From Aurifilum marmelostoma (Eukaryota > Ascomycota > Sordariomycetes > Diaporthales > Cryphonectriaceae), in assembly GCA_027559495.1 (NCBI GenBank), contig JAMXSV010000006.1:1240001-1304000 (forward strand): 64,000 nt of DNA. The letters are read 5' to 3'. Below the pieces are notes generated by a model, which was not told the origin of the DNA, did no database searches, and saw only the letters and a list, made by a program, of their open reading frames with translations. Positions 46,463-57,952 of this stretch are shown here, one piece after another (positions within the stretch are counted from its first letter, which is position 1; every line of letters starts with the position of its first letter). A program made the translations under genes and the position numbers.

Positions 46463-47115
46463 ATGCATACCTCTTACATCCAGTTGTTGCGTGTTTTGTT
46501 CCTTGCGATCTTGGCTATTCACTTGCCCGGTTCTCTCGCGGCACCCCTCGACAGCGAACTGAGCAAAAGAGACACGTGTGAGATATCTCATTTTCCGTTC
46601 CCAAGACCCTCCTAGGGTCCATTTAGCTAACCATTGCATCAGGCACGGATCTGAGTGCCTTTGTACCTCCCGGCCTCGCTGTGCGCCAGACAGGCTCGAC
46701 AGTCCCGACCACGACCATCGGTAATCTGCTGGACCAGGACACGCCCTGCATCCCAACCACAGTCGACACTACCTCACTGAAAGCCGCCATCTCGGCCCTG
46801 GCGCAGGCTCACCCTTCACGTATCAAGGCTCGCAACTTCTGGGGCACCTGGGTGGGCAAGGCCCTGAAGGGTGCCTGGCACGATATCAAGTCCGAAATCA
46901 TCACCATTGCTGTCGAGGATATTGCGGAGTGGACTGGCGTGGGAGAGTGGGTGGAGCTGGTGATCCAGGGCTGGAAGCTTGTCACCAGTCTGGATAGGAA
47001 GAAGGTGACTGTCACAAGCCCGGATGGCTCAATTACTAAGACGTATGTGATCCGAAAGCCGGTAGTTCCCAAGGACCCCCCTTGTGGAGGTTATACCCAC
47101 AGGATGTGTCCTTAA
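46463..47115 (+). CDS. Small secreted protein with signal peptide and Kex2-like site
   Basis: Not recognised. Exons 46463-46577 and 46643-47115 (65-bp intron, in phase) give 195 aa. Residues 1-26 are a clear signal peptide (basic start, LFLAILAIHL core, small residues at the end). KR at 35-36 is a likely Kex2 cleavage site just before Cys39. The mature part holds four Cys (39, one in TPCIP, two in the C-terminal CGGYTHRMC), a Trp-rich helix-like region (FWGTWVGKALKGAW), and a beta-like segment with VTVTSPDGSITKTYVI. Small size, cysteines and isolation beside a gene-poor tract fit a secreted effector-like or defence protein, but no function can be assigned. Confidence 0.75.
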
Positions 47116-48173
47116 AGAACAGGTTGGCATTGTGTATCATAGTGTGAGTGCATCGTCGTGGGGCTCAGAAGCGGGCCTAGGGCATCCGAATTCGATATGG
47201 GCTTGATGTGCTAAAGAGAGAGGGGGCCGGGGGAAGGGCCCAATTGTTTTCATGTAACTTCGATCGAGAGCGAAAATTTCAACGAGAAACGTTGCATTGC
47301 AGAGTGAAGGAGACAACGATACAACGGTTAGCCACGAATTAGGGTTCACGTTGGTTGTAATCGTTCACGGCGTCCAGATTCCTTTGCTACTATGTGCACA
47401 CTCTCAAACGTAAACGAGCTCCGCTAAGAATGCTTGGAAGACAAGGGTGCGTATCTAGTAAGAAGCACGATTCAGGGTACGCAGTCGAGATTCCATTCAA
47501 ATATAGAATCGCAGTAGTTGGCAGCCACATGAAGGTTCACAAAGTGACCAGTGCAACTCCGAATGATAGAAGTATCAGGCTGTTTTATGTATGTTGCTTC
47601 TCCCTCTCTGGGCAGGAATTAACTCCGGATGTAGGGTCCTTTGCTACTTATATATACTATGGTACACCTCTGCTATATATGATCCGCAACGCACAGACAT
47701 CCGGACAATTCTCGTCCGACGCACACTCCACAGTCGCGCTACCCCCGCAGTTTTGAGTTCTCCGCGTGATAAAGTCGGTCTGGCAGAATGCAACGGAGTG
47801 AGCTCTAGCGCAGGATGAGAGAGCTGAAGGCCCCAGATCTTCTCCAGATTGCGTGCAACGGGTACTCGCGGGTGGAGATGGACCGGCATTCCGCAGGCCG
47901 GGGTCAGTACCATTGACCCACACAAAACATCGAATAAGTGGCTGGCCGACTTTGCTATTGGATAATGGGATGGCAATATCAACAGGCTCTTCTGCAGTGT
48001 AGCGGCAAGGAACGGCGCTTCTATGGTCGATGGCGGGGAATATGTCACGAGATGGAGGAATTATAAAGGCGAGGGGTAGCCACCACGTAAAAAAAGGGAA
48101 GAAAAATTTCCTCTGGCCTGCGCAATCGCATTACATCTTGAGCTCCCATTGATAGAAGTCGTCCTGCAAAAGT
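47116..48173. other. Intergenic region
   Basis: 1.06 kb; promoter of the sugar transporter at its right end. No gene is supported. Confidence 0.6.
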
Positions 48174-50493
48174 ATGGCTGAAGCAGAGCCTCAGATTGAT
48201 AAGAACGTGGAGCCAGGTGTCAATGAGGAGGAAGGGAAGGCCCATGCCGAGCCGGTGACGGCCGACTGGCGAGTTGAAGCCGCTGTCAAGACACGTTGGC
48301 ATTCTATTACATCGAACCCCAAGATCATCGTCATAGCTCTGTTCGCTTCGTAAGCACACCTCTTCTTCTGGCCTCTCGTCTCCTACCAAGTCTTGGGATA
48401 TGTCTTGATTAATAGCGTCGAATTCAGCTTTGGAGGTTTCGAATATGGCTACCAGCAAGGTGTACTATCACAATCCTTCGTCGCCACCCGATTCACCGAG
48501 AACTTCCCCACGGTCGTGCAGTCTTCAGCATCCGAGGGCTGGTTGACATCTGTGCTGCAGCTGGGTGGTATTGTGGGCTCACTCTCCGCCGGCCTGCTCG
48601 GTGAGATGTTCTCGAGAAAATACACCATGCTCAGCGCATGCTGCTGGACGATTCTCGGCAGCTATCTCTATGTCGGAGCCCACGCCGGGCACCCTCAACT
48701 ACTCTATGCAGGACGATTTTTCACGGGCATTGGTGTTGGTATATACAGCGGCGTCGGACCGCTTTACAACGCCGAAATTTCGGCTCCTGAGACGAGAGGC
48801 TTCATTGTCAGCTTCTACCAATTCACCACTATATTGGGCATCATGTTGAGTTTCTGGATCGGATATGTATGATCATTGCTTCTCTTCATCTCTTTTACAT
48901 CTCCAGGACGATATTTGGTTCTATCATACTAACTGGACGACTTCTAGGGAAGCAATTACATTGGTGGAACTGGCGAGGGACAATCGGATTTGGCATGGAG
49001 GCTTCCATCCATTATTCAGGGCATTCCTTCGATCCTTCTGGCCATGGGAATATGGTGGATGCCGTTCTCTCCGCGGTGGCTTGTCAAGGTTGGAAAATAC
49101 GACAAGGCCAAAGAGACTCTTGCATGGCTACGCAAGAGAGAAATCGAGGACCCGCTCATCGAGGCTGAGTTCCTAGAAATCAGGGCCGAGGCTTTGTTCG
49201 AGCAGCGCGTCTTCGAAAAGAACTTCCCCAAACTAGCAGCCAAGGTCGGTCCCCTCCTCAATACCTACCCTACCGAGAATTGGATTCTCAATGATAAAAC
49301 AGGAGAAACAAAGCATATTTATTCGCGAGCTCGCCGGATACGTCCCTCTTTTCCGGTCGCGGGACAACTTCAAGCGAACCGCCACTGCATGGCTGGTCAT
49401 GTTCTGGCAACAGTGGACTGGAATAGACTCGAGTACGCCAACACTTCTTAGTCTTCACGAAGGCCTAGCTGACGATGTGTACAGTCATTTACTACGCGTC
49501 GAGTGTATTCCAAAGCTATGGCTTCTCAGAAGGCACGACTGCCGAACTTGCCACGGGCGTCACCGGCTCGGTATTTTTGGCGAGCACAATTCCCGGAATG
49601 GTATGCTCCATGGTGTTGATGCATCAGGCTTCACAGCGTGGCACGACCCTGTATACTAACGAGTATAAAGCTCTTGATCGACCGACTCGGGCGAAAGACG
49701 ATGCTCCTCACTGGATCAACCATCATGTTCGTTACCATGATCAGTGTAGGCGTAATAGTCGCCAAGTTTCGCCACGACTGGGCAAACCACAGTGATGCGG
49801 GTACGTTCCATTTGGCTCTAAATGATACTGCATCTGGTCATATTTGCTGACCAAAATGTCTCTGTCAGGTTGGGCCGCAATCGCTCTCATTTGGATCTAC
49901 GTAAGTACACCACCTCAGAGATTCACATCAAAATCAGTAGACTGACTCTGAGATGCAGACGGCTGGTTTCGGCTATGGTTGGGGCCCGGCCTCCTGGGTA
50001 TGTCATAATTCTACCGAGACCATAGCTCCTTCGACTAACTCCCAGCCAGACGCTCATATCCGAAATCTTCCCCCTGTCAATAAGAGCACGCGGTGCCTCC
50101 ATAGGAGCTTCGAGTAACTGGATCAACAACTTCGCTATCGCTCTCTTCGTGCCCTCCATGTTCGCTGCTTGGGCGTGGGGCACCTATATTTTCTTTGCTG
50201 TGTTTCTTCTTGGTGGATTTGTGAGTGCTACATGTCCCTGACTGTTTACTTTTCTATTGAGGTTGTCGAGATTGTCAAACACTAACCATGGATTACCACC
50301 TTCCTTCCAGTTCTGGGTATGGTTTGTTCTGCCCGAGACCAAGAATGCTACGCTTGAAGACATGGACCGCGTGTTCAAGAGCCATACTGGTGCAGAGGAT
50401 GCCGCCATGCTAGCAGATGCGCAACGGGACGTAGGTCTGCTTGACTTCTTGAGCCGTGGCGTGAACCCAGACGAGCTTGTCGAGAAGGTCTAA
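48174..50493 (+). CDS. MFS sugar transporter (hexose/disaccharide permease type), ten exons
   Basis: Exons: 48174-48349, 48416-48866, 48948-49244, 49303-49432, 49485-49600, 49671-49800, 49869-49900, 49959-49997, 50050-50220 and 50311-50493; total 574 aa with every phase in agreement. Typical marks: GGFEYGYQQGVLS in TM1, GEMFSRKY in the TM2-3 loop, GRFFTGIGVGIYSGVGPLYNAEISAPETRG (the sugar-porter PESPR/PETRG region), QQWTGIDS before TM7, DRLGRKT in the TM8-9 loop, and VLPETKNATLEDMDRVF at the end. These place it among fungal sugar porters. The intron 49245-49302 has a weak donor (GTCGGT) and is the least certain join. Nine introns are many for this family. A plasma-membrane location is expected. 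Confidence 0.88.
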
Positions 50494-51057
50494 AGCCTTC
50501 AGACGCTTAAGAATCATCATGAGCAATGCAAATCCTTGCTTGCAGGGAAGTGGTCCCGGATCTTATGGGCAGTGATCTCTTGGACGTCTAGTAATGAAAA
50601 GAATACACCCGGACCAGGGTAATTAGAACATATATCAAATTTACTTTAGTCGGTCGTGTTTCTGTCGCCTTTAGGTCTGTGTCTCGGCACCCATTTCATT
50701 GATCTGAAGTACTCATGATTGAACACCAAAACGGATTTGTAAGATGGTTTTCCCCATGTGCATCTCTTTGCATGTCCATCTTACGGTGTAGCCCTGGCAC
50801 AATTCCACAGATTCATATCTATGTTCGTTAATAATATCATTAGAAGCAGAGGACCACAAATTGGCAAATATCAAATTCATCAACATTTCTACATGTCCAA
50901 GTGCCATTCATTATCCCGCTACACCATATTCCAGCTCTGATCCGTTTGGACCAGATTTTTTAAAGAACAAACAAGAAGAAAAGACCGAAAACAAACGAAA
51001 TGGAAGAGTAACCTCGACTTTCCATCTCAAAATCCACCCACTTCCATATCATGACTC
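50494..51057. other. Intergenic, convergent 3' ends
   Basis: 564 bp between the sugar transporter and the RTA1 gene; nothing else is seen. Confidence 0.6.
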
Positions 51058-52203
51058 CTAAACACTGTGATCCGACATATCCGAAACTGGGTAGAACTCA
51101 ACAGGCTCTTGCGCTTCTCCTTTCTTCCCAAAGAATCCTGCCGTTTTCGCTGCCTTATTTGCCGCTTTTTGCGCCTTTCTCTCCGCCTTTTCAGCCTTCT
51201 TGCTGGCTCTTGTCCAGGAAGAGTCCGGACCAATCAGTGCTCGGCCAGGATGCATTATGGCGAGTATGAGGAGACAGACCATCATCGGAAAGGCATCTAG
51301 TGCGTAGCTGTACGCCTCATGGAAAGGGACCGGGTTGGAAGAGGGTGACAAGCCACCGCCAAATTCAGCTATGCGGTAGAAAATTCGAATCTGAGCCCCA
51401 TTCGTTAGACCAGTGGGCATAATATGCCAGAAGGGGTAGACTCTTACTGAAATAAGGACCAGAACAGCGTACAACGCATACAGAAGACCCTTCCATCCTC
51501 TTTTCGGAACATCGGTGTTGTTGTCAAAGCCGTTTAGTTCTCTCGGTGTCGAAGATGATTCAAGTTGGAGTGTTTTGCGATGAAACATGATCATCAGGCA
51601 CAGGAAGACCAGAATGAAAAGCTCCTGCATGGCAACCCCGGCAGTGTACACATGCAGGCCAGTCTGAACCGATCCTGAGCCCGGACTCGACATGGAACCT
51701 CCAGTGGCCTGGACCAGGAAGGTCAAGATATCGGCCCACACAAACCACTTGCTCATACCAGATGCCCTAAAGGGACCGATCTTCCTTTCGGGTAGGAAGT
51801 AATACACCATCCTCGCAAATGTCATATAGACAAAGCCGTTGATCCATAGCGGTGATAACAAGAACAGCAAGGTATGAGCGAGTGCATATCCGATGTTCTG
51901 CTGGTCGTGTGCACCAAGAGCGCCGGTAATAAAAGCGATAGTCTCCCAAAGGGCCCCCATGACGAGCACCCAGGCATAGCGCTTCTTGAAGGTGATGGCC
52001 TCGGTCAGGTGTGCCACTGTCAAGATGCCGAAAATGACGGAGACGGCAACGGCCGCGCTGTAGGAGGGATCGAAGTTGTAATTAGAATTGCAGGCCGTAA
52101 TTGGAACATTGCCATATTTTCCGGGGACTGCTGTTGTGCAGGTTGTAGCAGAGGCATCGGATGTTGACGTCGGTGCGGTTGCGGTAGCTGTAGAGGTCGC
52201 CAT
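51058..52203 (-). CDS. RTA1-like seven-helix membrane protein
   Basis: Exons 52203-51447 and 51389-51058 give 362 aa. The 57-nt intron (GTAAGA donor, CTAAC branch, CAG acceptor) is in frame and has no stop, so it reads through as 19 extra residues unless recognised. Splicing restores the family's LVLIS-IRIFYRIAEF join. The start is ATG at 52203; the frame upstream begins with TTG only. An N-terminal Ser/Thr-rich outside segment is followed by seven hydrophobic helices, with RTA1 marks such as FARMVYYFLPERKIG, WADILTFLVQATGG and YALDAFPMM. The tail is a Lys/Ala-rich helix. RTA1-family proteins are linked to resistance to toxic lipids and to phospholipid or sphingoid-base translocation. Confidence 0.9.
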   Translation of the reverse strand: MATSTATATAPTSTSDASATTCTTAVPGKYGNVPITACNSNYNFDPSYSAAVAVSVIFGILTVAHLTEAITFKKRYAWVLVMGALWETIAFITGALGAHDQQNIGYALAHTLLFLLSPLWINGFVYMTFARMVYYFLPERKIGPFRASGMSKWFVWADILTFLVQATGGSMSSPGSGSVQTGLHVYTAGVAMQELFILVFLCLMIMFHRKTLQLESSSTPRELNGFDNNTDVPKRGWKGLLYALYAVLVLISVRVYPFWHIMPTGLTNGAQIRIFYRIAEFGGGLSPSSNPVPFHEAYSYALDAFPMMVCLLILAIMHPGRALIGPDSSWTRASKKAEKAERKAQKAANKAAKTAGFFGKKGEAQEPVEFYPVSDMSDHSV

Positions 52204-54118
52204 GCTTTCCAATTTTGTTGCAAGAGTTCTTCACGTTTGAGGATATTTGTTGTCAAAAAATTTGTGCAGATTCTTGAGTACGATTAAGTGATATTTCATA
52301 GTTCGATTTGCAACGCTTTCAGACACTTCTGAATCAGGAGCTTGCGAGTCGTTTATATAAAGGTACAAAGCCTTTGAAGTCTCAGCAACACTCCCCGACA
52401 CTTCGTCTGTCCCTGGAACGTGGCTGAGGGTGAAATGATTCCAGGCACGATCTGACATTTAGCGAGAGACCCAATCGCTTTCGAGGTTGAGGATCTGACA
52501 TCTGCATAGTACGGGGCTGAGGCGCAGCCAGGTGAGGCTGACTTTATTTCCCCCCCCGGCATAGAATGCGAATTTGGCGAAGGAGCCAATCAGAATCAGC
52601 ATCCATGGACCCACCTGGTAACTTGTGTACTTGGGACTACGAAGAAGCGCAATGTTATAGTCTGAGAATATTTTTAGTCGGTCAAAAAGAGCCAGAAGGT
52701 CTGCCATCATCATGTCCTCGTAAGCTTCGGACCAATTCTTTTCCACCTACGACGATGGTGCTTTATCCCGTCTCGAAGGAAATCTAGCCCTACCACCCGG
52801 TATTTGACACCAAGTCTCCCGAGGCAAGCTCATAGCACCTTGAGGGAAACAGCAAACAGTATTTCAAGACAACATGGACAACCATATTATAGATAACAGT
52901 ACAAAACAAGCAAGACGTTTCAACAAATTATCTCTTCGATCTTATATATCAGGATGAACCCGAAGCAGAGAGCTTGTATTATGGATGATGCTCTTTTAGC
53001 TTCAGGCTTAACTAGTTGAAAACGCTGAATCCTGAGACCCTTCCAACCCTTGAAGGATTCACCACAGGTTTGAAAAATGCACGCCAGGGTTGACGTGAGA
53101 TATTCTCAAGCTATGTATCCTACTTATTGCTTCAATTCTGTTCTGCACACCTCTTCGTTCGCGTCTCAGACGGTTCTCCAAGTCCTCCTACCTTGTCAAT
53201 TTGACCTTGTTGCTACTATTAATTACTTCGACGCGCCTCCTCTCTAGGGTGGACATCTGATTTTGGGGGATTTTTCTTGTATTAATCATAGTCTAGTTCC
53301 TCCTATTACTTCTGGCAATCTGCTGCAGCATAAGCCGCATATTCATTGCACTTACCGTCAACTTGCTTGCCCTGAACCGCGAGCTGGGGCCTTAAATAAC
53401 GTATGACCTAAGGAATGGTTGAAGTGAGATGAAATTTGACGAAAATGGTTTTAACGGAGGGTCTTACAAGATGCGCGGTATGCAGCTTATTTTTCTCACC
53501 CACTCTTTCAAAGGCATCATGATACCACGTGAGCTGCAGAGGCTACTAGGGTTGCCGTGGAAGATCCAATGCAGGCGTTGGATTTTTCACGCATTTCGTT
53601 TTGACCTAGTCCACGTTCCAAGGTTGCAGATGCTGTTGAAAACATCTCAAGTAGGACAAGTAGTAAGTGGTAATCATTACCTAGGTATGAAGTATTACGT
53701 TGTGCGGGCTCATTAGTGCTGTGACCTATTTCGAGACCTCCACATCAGGATTTCGGCCTGCCAAGGTCCGCCTCGTCCTCTTTTGTGAGGCCGGCTCTCC
53801 GTCCACGCGTCACAAGGATAATTCCCTCCAATGATATCGGCACATCAGGACAGGATTTTCCACTTAAGGCAAGTAGATTGGGGTACCTTCGCAATAATTC
53901 GGAAAGCTTTCGACATGACGAGACTATAGAACAGCCTGCGATCTTTGAGTTAGTAGATATATGACAGCTGTTGCTGCACGAGAAATCGACCATGATATAC
54001 CACTCTGGCTGACCAGTGTGTGGGAACCTATTTCTCTTGGCTCAAATTTTGAAGACTGCTTGGTGATATTCTCTGACTCTTCTTCTTGCGAGAACACCGG
54101 AGAGAAACAGTTGACACC
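52204..54118. other. 1.9 kb divergent intergenic region
   Basis: Between RTA1 and CE16 starts. Apart from the weak frame at 52459-52746, no gene is seen. Confidence 0.55.
52459..52746 (-). other. Possible exon or gene fragment
   Basis: A 95-codon frame with protein-like composition: an amphipathic acidic start (KNWSEAYEDMMMADLLALF), and one hydrophobic segment (VGPWMLILIGSFAKFAFYAGG). It is preceded by TAG|GTG, which could be a splice acceptor, and there is no ATG before the Met triplet. It may be an exon of an unmodelled gene, a relic, or chance. No homology is recognised. Confidence 0.2.
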
Positions 54119-55394
54119 ATGGCTCCCAACTCCAGTCTTCTCCAAATCGCCATGACAGCGGCCTGCTTTGGTCTTGTCGTGGCCGATACGATTCCGGCAT
54201 ACGGACAGTGTGGAGGTGAAGGGTTCACCGCAACTGGTGATTGTGCGTCTGGCTCGTACTGCCAGTCTGAAAACGCCTATTATTGTACGCACAGCTTCAG
54301 ATTCATTAACTATGGCATAGATCCCTATTGACTTTCGGTCCAATTAGATCAATGCGTGCCTGGAACTGCAACAACCGTTGCGTCCTCAGTGGCCACGACA
54401 CCAGCATCAACTTCGGCCATCACTACGACAGCTATAACGACCAAGTCTAGTACCTCGACATCAACGAAAGTTGCAACGTCGACGAGTAGCCAGGCAGCCG
54501 CCTCTACCGGGGGTACACGATATCTAGTCGTGTTCGGAGACTCGTACTCAACGACTGAGTTCTACATCCAGGGTGGATATCCTTCCGCATCCGATCCGAT
54601 CGGCCTACCTGCGCTACCCGGTGACACGACGAGTGGTGGCTTGAACTGGGTCGGTCTCGTGACCAGCGAGCTGAACACGACCCTTGTGTTGACCTACGAC
54701 TGGGCATACTACGGTGCTGACACTTCCAACGACATCATCAACACTGGAGTCACGACCGACTTCATCGCACAGGTTGGAGAGTTTGAAGAGTATCTTGTTC
54801 CTGCACCCTCCGAGGCGGAATGGACTGCCGACAACACCCTTGCCGCTGTCTGGATGGGTATCAACGATGTTGGCGAGTGCTTCTGGGAATCTTCTGTATA
54901 CGCAACATGCCCTATCGATGAGGTTATGGAGACATACTTTGGTCTTCTCGAAGACCTTTACAGCGACGGTGTCCGCGACTTCGTTCTTATGATGATCCCT
55001 CGTAAGCCCCCCAGTTCCAAAGTCCCTTTCTGCATCTCTCAGAGCCGAGCTGACCTTGAATAAAGCGTTTTACAAAGCTCCAGTCTTCGCAGACTACACA
55101 ACCTCCGAGCTGGAAAGTCTTATCGACAACATTCAGACGTACAACGAAGCCTTGGAGACCAACCTCGCTACATTCAAGTCCAGCTACAGTGGTGTCACAG
55201 GGCAGGTCTTCAACACTTCGGACTCTTTCTGGACGGTGATTGATGACCCCACAGCCTACGGCGCTGCGGACGCGACCTGTATGAACACGGACGGAACCAG
55301 CTGCGTTTGGTATGATGACTACCATCCGGGACAAGCCATTCAAAAGCTTGTTGCAGAAGCGCTCGTAGACGCTGTGGGCTCGAGCTACTTCTGA
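54119..55394 (+). CDS. CBM1-containing GDSL acetylesterase (CE16-like)
   Basis: Exons 54119-54284, 54348-55001 and 55066-55394 give 382 aa. Residues 1-22 are a signal peptide (ending VVADT). Residues about 27-58 are a fungal cellulose-binding module (YGQCGG, then four Cys in the CBM1 pattern, ending YQCVPG); the first intron falls inside it. A Ser/Thr-rich linker of about 55 aa joins it to a GDSL-type hydrolase: nucleophile Ser in VFGDSYS, the Gly/Asn block WMGINDVG, and the C-terminal Asp/His pair in DDYHPG. CE16 enzymes remove acetyl groups from the non-reducing ends of xylo- and other oligosaccharides. The protein should be secreted and act on plant cell walls. Confidence 0.9.
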
Positions 55395-55876
55395 TGACTC
55401 CAGTCTCGTTAATACAGCATGTGGAGAGAAGTGTTGGGCAACATTGGGGTGGATAATTGTGCTTTTTGCCACATGCTCTATTCCATAATGTCGAGGATGG
55501 CCACAACACCTTTGAAATTAGTCAGAATTCGGGCAATATTAGTACCCAGCTTTTCTTGTATATAATGACCAGTATTATCAAGTCGCACATTGGGTCAGAT
55601 GGAGTGATCATATATGAATTTTCCCCTAGACCAAAAACACGTCCAGGTAGGCAATCTTGCTCGTCTATTTCCGTGTAAGATCTAAATAAAGAAAACTGAC
55701 ATTTCCGTCGTAGGAAGCTCGCCAGTGGAAGGGAACTTGATTGAAGACCACGCGAACATTCTACGTCCAGGCAGTCTGACGCGGTGTAATATGCAAAGCA
55801 ATGTGAGAAGAGAAGACAGAATCCGGAACGCCGCGCCAATATGTCGTCCAGCCGATCAAGTATCGCTAGACAAGGA
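55395..55876. other. Intergenic, convergent 3' ends
   Basis: 482 bp; no gene or distinct motif is seen. Confidence 0.6.
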
Positions 55877-57106
55877 TCAGAAGATGTAAGTCTGTTTCCC
55901 TATCAAGCTCAAGAGGCCGGGCTCGCCAGTCAAATGCCTCAAATCCGGCGGGAATGAAGAGCGGCTCGGGCTGGATGGATACATCTTGACCGTCCTCGGC
56001 TCATAGGCCGTCGAGACGTCCTGTGGCTTAGGTGTGCCAAACATCTCCGATATGTCCTCTGCAGTCATTCCGCCCAGCCCAAGAGACTCGAGTGTAGTAC
56101 CTGTGGTGAGGTAATCCTCATCCACCATCGAAGAGGTCAACGTGATCATTGACCGTATGACGGGCAGCTCAAGACCACGCAGCCTCCCAAGACAGTACCA
56201 CAGGACCATTGTCTCCTTCATGTCCTCGTCCAGAAATCGTTGACCCTTCAGTCTCGTCGGAGCAAGGCCGTGTTTGTTATGCGGCGCAGATCCCTGAGCG
56301 AACGACACCCAGTCTGGGTAGTCCGCGTCGTACCAAATGTTGGTCCATTCCAGCACAGAGGGTGTCTGTTCCCCATTGCTCGCGGCAATGGCCATCCGTT
56401 CTGCATCCAGCGCCATAGTCGCCCTCGCCACGCTAGGAGTGATCCCTTCACCGTATAAGTGGAAGGGGTTGCCGCTCTCGACACGCCCGGCATTGAAAAC
56501 CATTGGTGGGCAGTGCACGACGGGATTTGTGCAGTTGAGCCAGATGTTGAGGATGGAGTTTCGCCACTCCACACGGTTGTCAAAGATTTGGGACAGGACG
56601 AGGCGGTCATGCTCCTGCATTACCTTGACGGATGCAAGTGGAAATGTCTCCTTCACGTAGAGGACCGCGACCTCACCCGGTGCTGGAGTCCGGCTTGCAT
56701 ACGGCAGTGTACATGATTCCAGGACGTTGCGTGCTCTCAATCCCACTTGTCTAGCCTTGGCTGCGAAGCTGCCTCCACCAGGAAGGGCCACGATGGTTGT
56801 CCTGCGAAGGTCATGCTTCTGCAGAGCACAAAGAATTTCGCGGTGCGCCGTTGACAATGTGACAATGATGATGTAGTCCGTGCTGAGGACGAAGTCTGCC
56901 AGGTTGTCGACAAGTTGAACCTTGAAAGTACCCTCTGTGGCGTGAGAGGCTCTGAGGACGCTGTCGTGATTTTTGACGTAGTCGTACTCTGTCCGATGGC
57001 CTGGACAGCAATAGATCAAGGGCTTGTATCCGCGCGAGGCAAGATGGACCGCCAGAGCCTTGCCGCCCTGGCCCAGACCAATGATGCCGACTCGAGTCTG
57101 AGGCAT
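55877..57106 (-). CDS. Opine dehydrogenase-like NAD(P)-dependent enzyme
   Basis: One exon, 409 aa from ATG at 57106 (upstream in-frame codons start from TTG). N-terminal Rossmann fold: VGIIGLGQGGKALAVHLASRG near residue 6-25. A second core piece has VALPGGGSFAAKA. The octopine/nopaline dehydrogenase helical domain is seen in NPVVHCPPMVFNAGRVE with the likely catalytic His, GEGITPSVARATMALDAER, and the downstream FLDEDMKETMVLWYCLGRLRGLELPVI. Family enzymes reductively join an amino acid to a 2-oxo acid. Similar fungal enzymes are poorly studied and the substrate is unknown. It is divergent from the MCT-type transporter (846 bp apart), which hints at co-regulation. Confidence 0.85.
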   Translation of the reverse strand: MPQTRVGIIGLGQGGKALAVHLASRGYKPLIYCCPGHRTEYDYVKNHDSVLRASHATEGTFKVQLVDNLADFVLSTDYIIIVTLSTAHREILCALQKHDLRRTTIVALPGGGSFAAKARQVGLRARNVLESCTLPYASRTPAPGEVAVLYVKETFPLASVKVMQEHDRLVLSQIFDNRVEWRNSILNIWLNCTNPVVHCPPMVFNAGRVESGNPFHLYGEGITPSVARATMALDAERMAIAASNGEQTPSVLEWTNIWYDADYPDWVSFAQGSAPHNKHGLAPTRLKGQRFLDEDMKETMVLWYCLGRLRGLELPVIRSMITLTSSMVDEDYLTTGTTLESLGLGGMTAEDISEMFGTPKPQDVSTAYEPRTVKMYPSSPSRSSFPPDLRHLTGEPGLLSLIGKQTYIF

Positions 57107-57952
57107 TGTCGACAAAGAACGAATCAGTAAGAGGGTTCTGATCGGACGATTTCTGAGATTCTCGACTTTGCTTTGTCTGTGTGAGCTCGAATCAAATGTG
57201 GACTAAGATAAAATAAAGAAGCAAGATAAAGTAAGAGTAGGGATTCTGGCACTGTTTTGATGTTGGTCAGCGCTGCGTATAATTAATCAAGTCGAACGGC
57301 AGTCCCAACCTTCAGGAGGGTATCCGAGTAGCAATATTTGACAACCCCTGGCCTCAACTCTTCGGAGCATGTTCGCTTTCGAGTGTCACGGACTCAACGG
57401 CAGCCAATCAACCTAGAAACCAGATGGAGGGCCCGTTGTATGACAAGATAGGTGCAGATAGCATGGACCCTTAGCGACTTTCTGTTACACTGTGTCTGAG
57501 TGAATTATGAGCAAGATTCGCCAAGTTGTACCAAGATCAAGTATTAGTGGATTACTGTATGAGCAAGATCCACCCAGCGGTATGCGGGGGAAAGGGCCCT
57601 CCAAACCCAGGCAATTGAGCAAACTGCTCATGACATGGTACTTGGCGTGTATGGATCTGACTAGGTTACAGAATCAGGGGACGATCATCTGTGCGTCCGA
57701 TATGCAGGAGGTAGACAGGTGTCGCGCTCCGAGGTCGCCACGTCTACGCGCAGGCAATGATCGGCGGGTGAATGATACCAGAATGGGTTTTTACACGACT
57801 CTCAGTAGTAATAGAATACTGTGAAGATTTGAGTACACTCTTCTTGTTGAGACTCGATTACGGCTCGACGGACAGCGAAACGACACCTCCCTCGAAAAGG
57901 GTCTCGAGCGCTGCCAGGGATTTATGATTCCCCGACGAGTCACACCTAAACG
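57107..57952. other. Divergent promoter region, opine DH-like / MCT transporter
   Basis: 846 bp between divergent starts; no specific operator was identified. Confidence 0.55.

Noticed and set aside
49245..49302. Frame break in the sugar transporter, first read as a third frameshift
   Set aside because: A 58-bp intron (GTCGGT...AACAG) joins the two frames in phase and removes non-family sequence, so no indel is needed.
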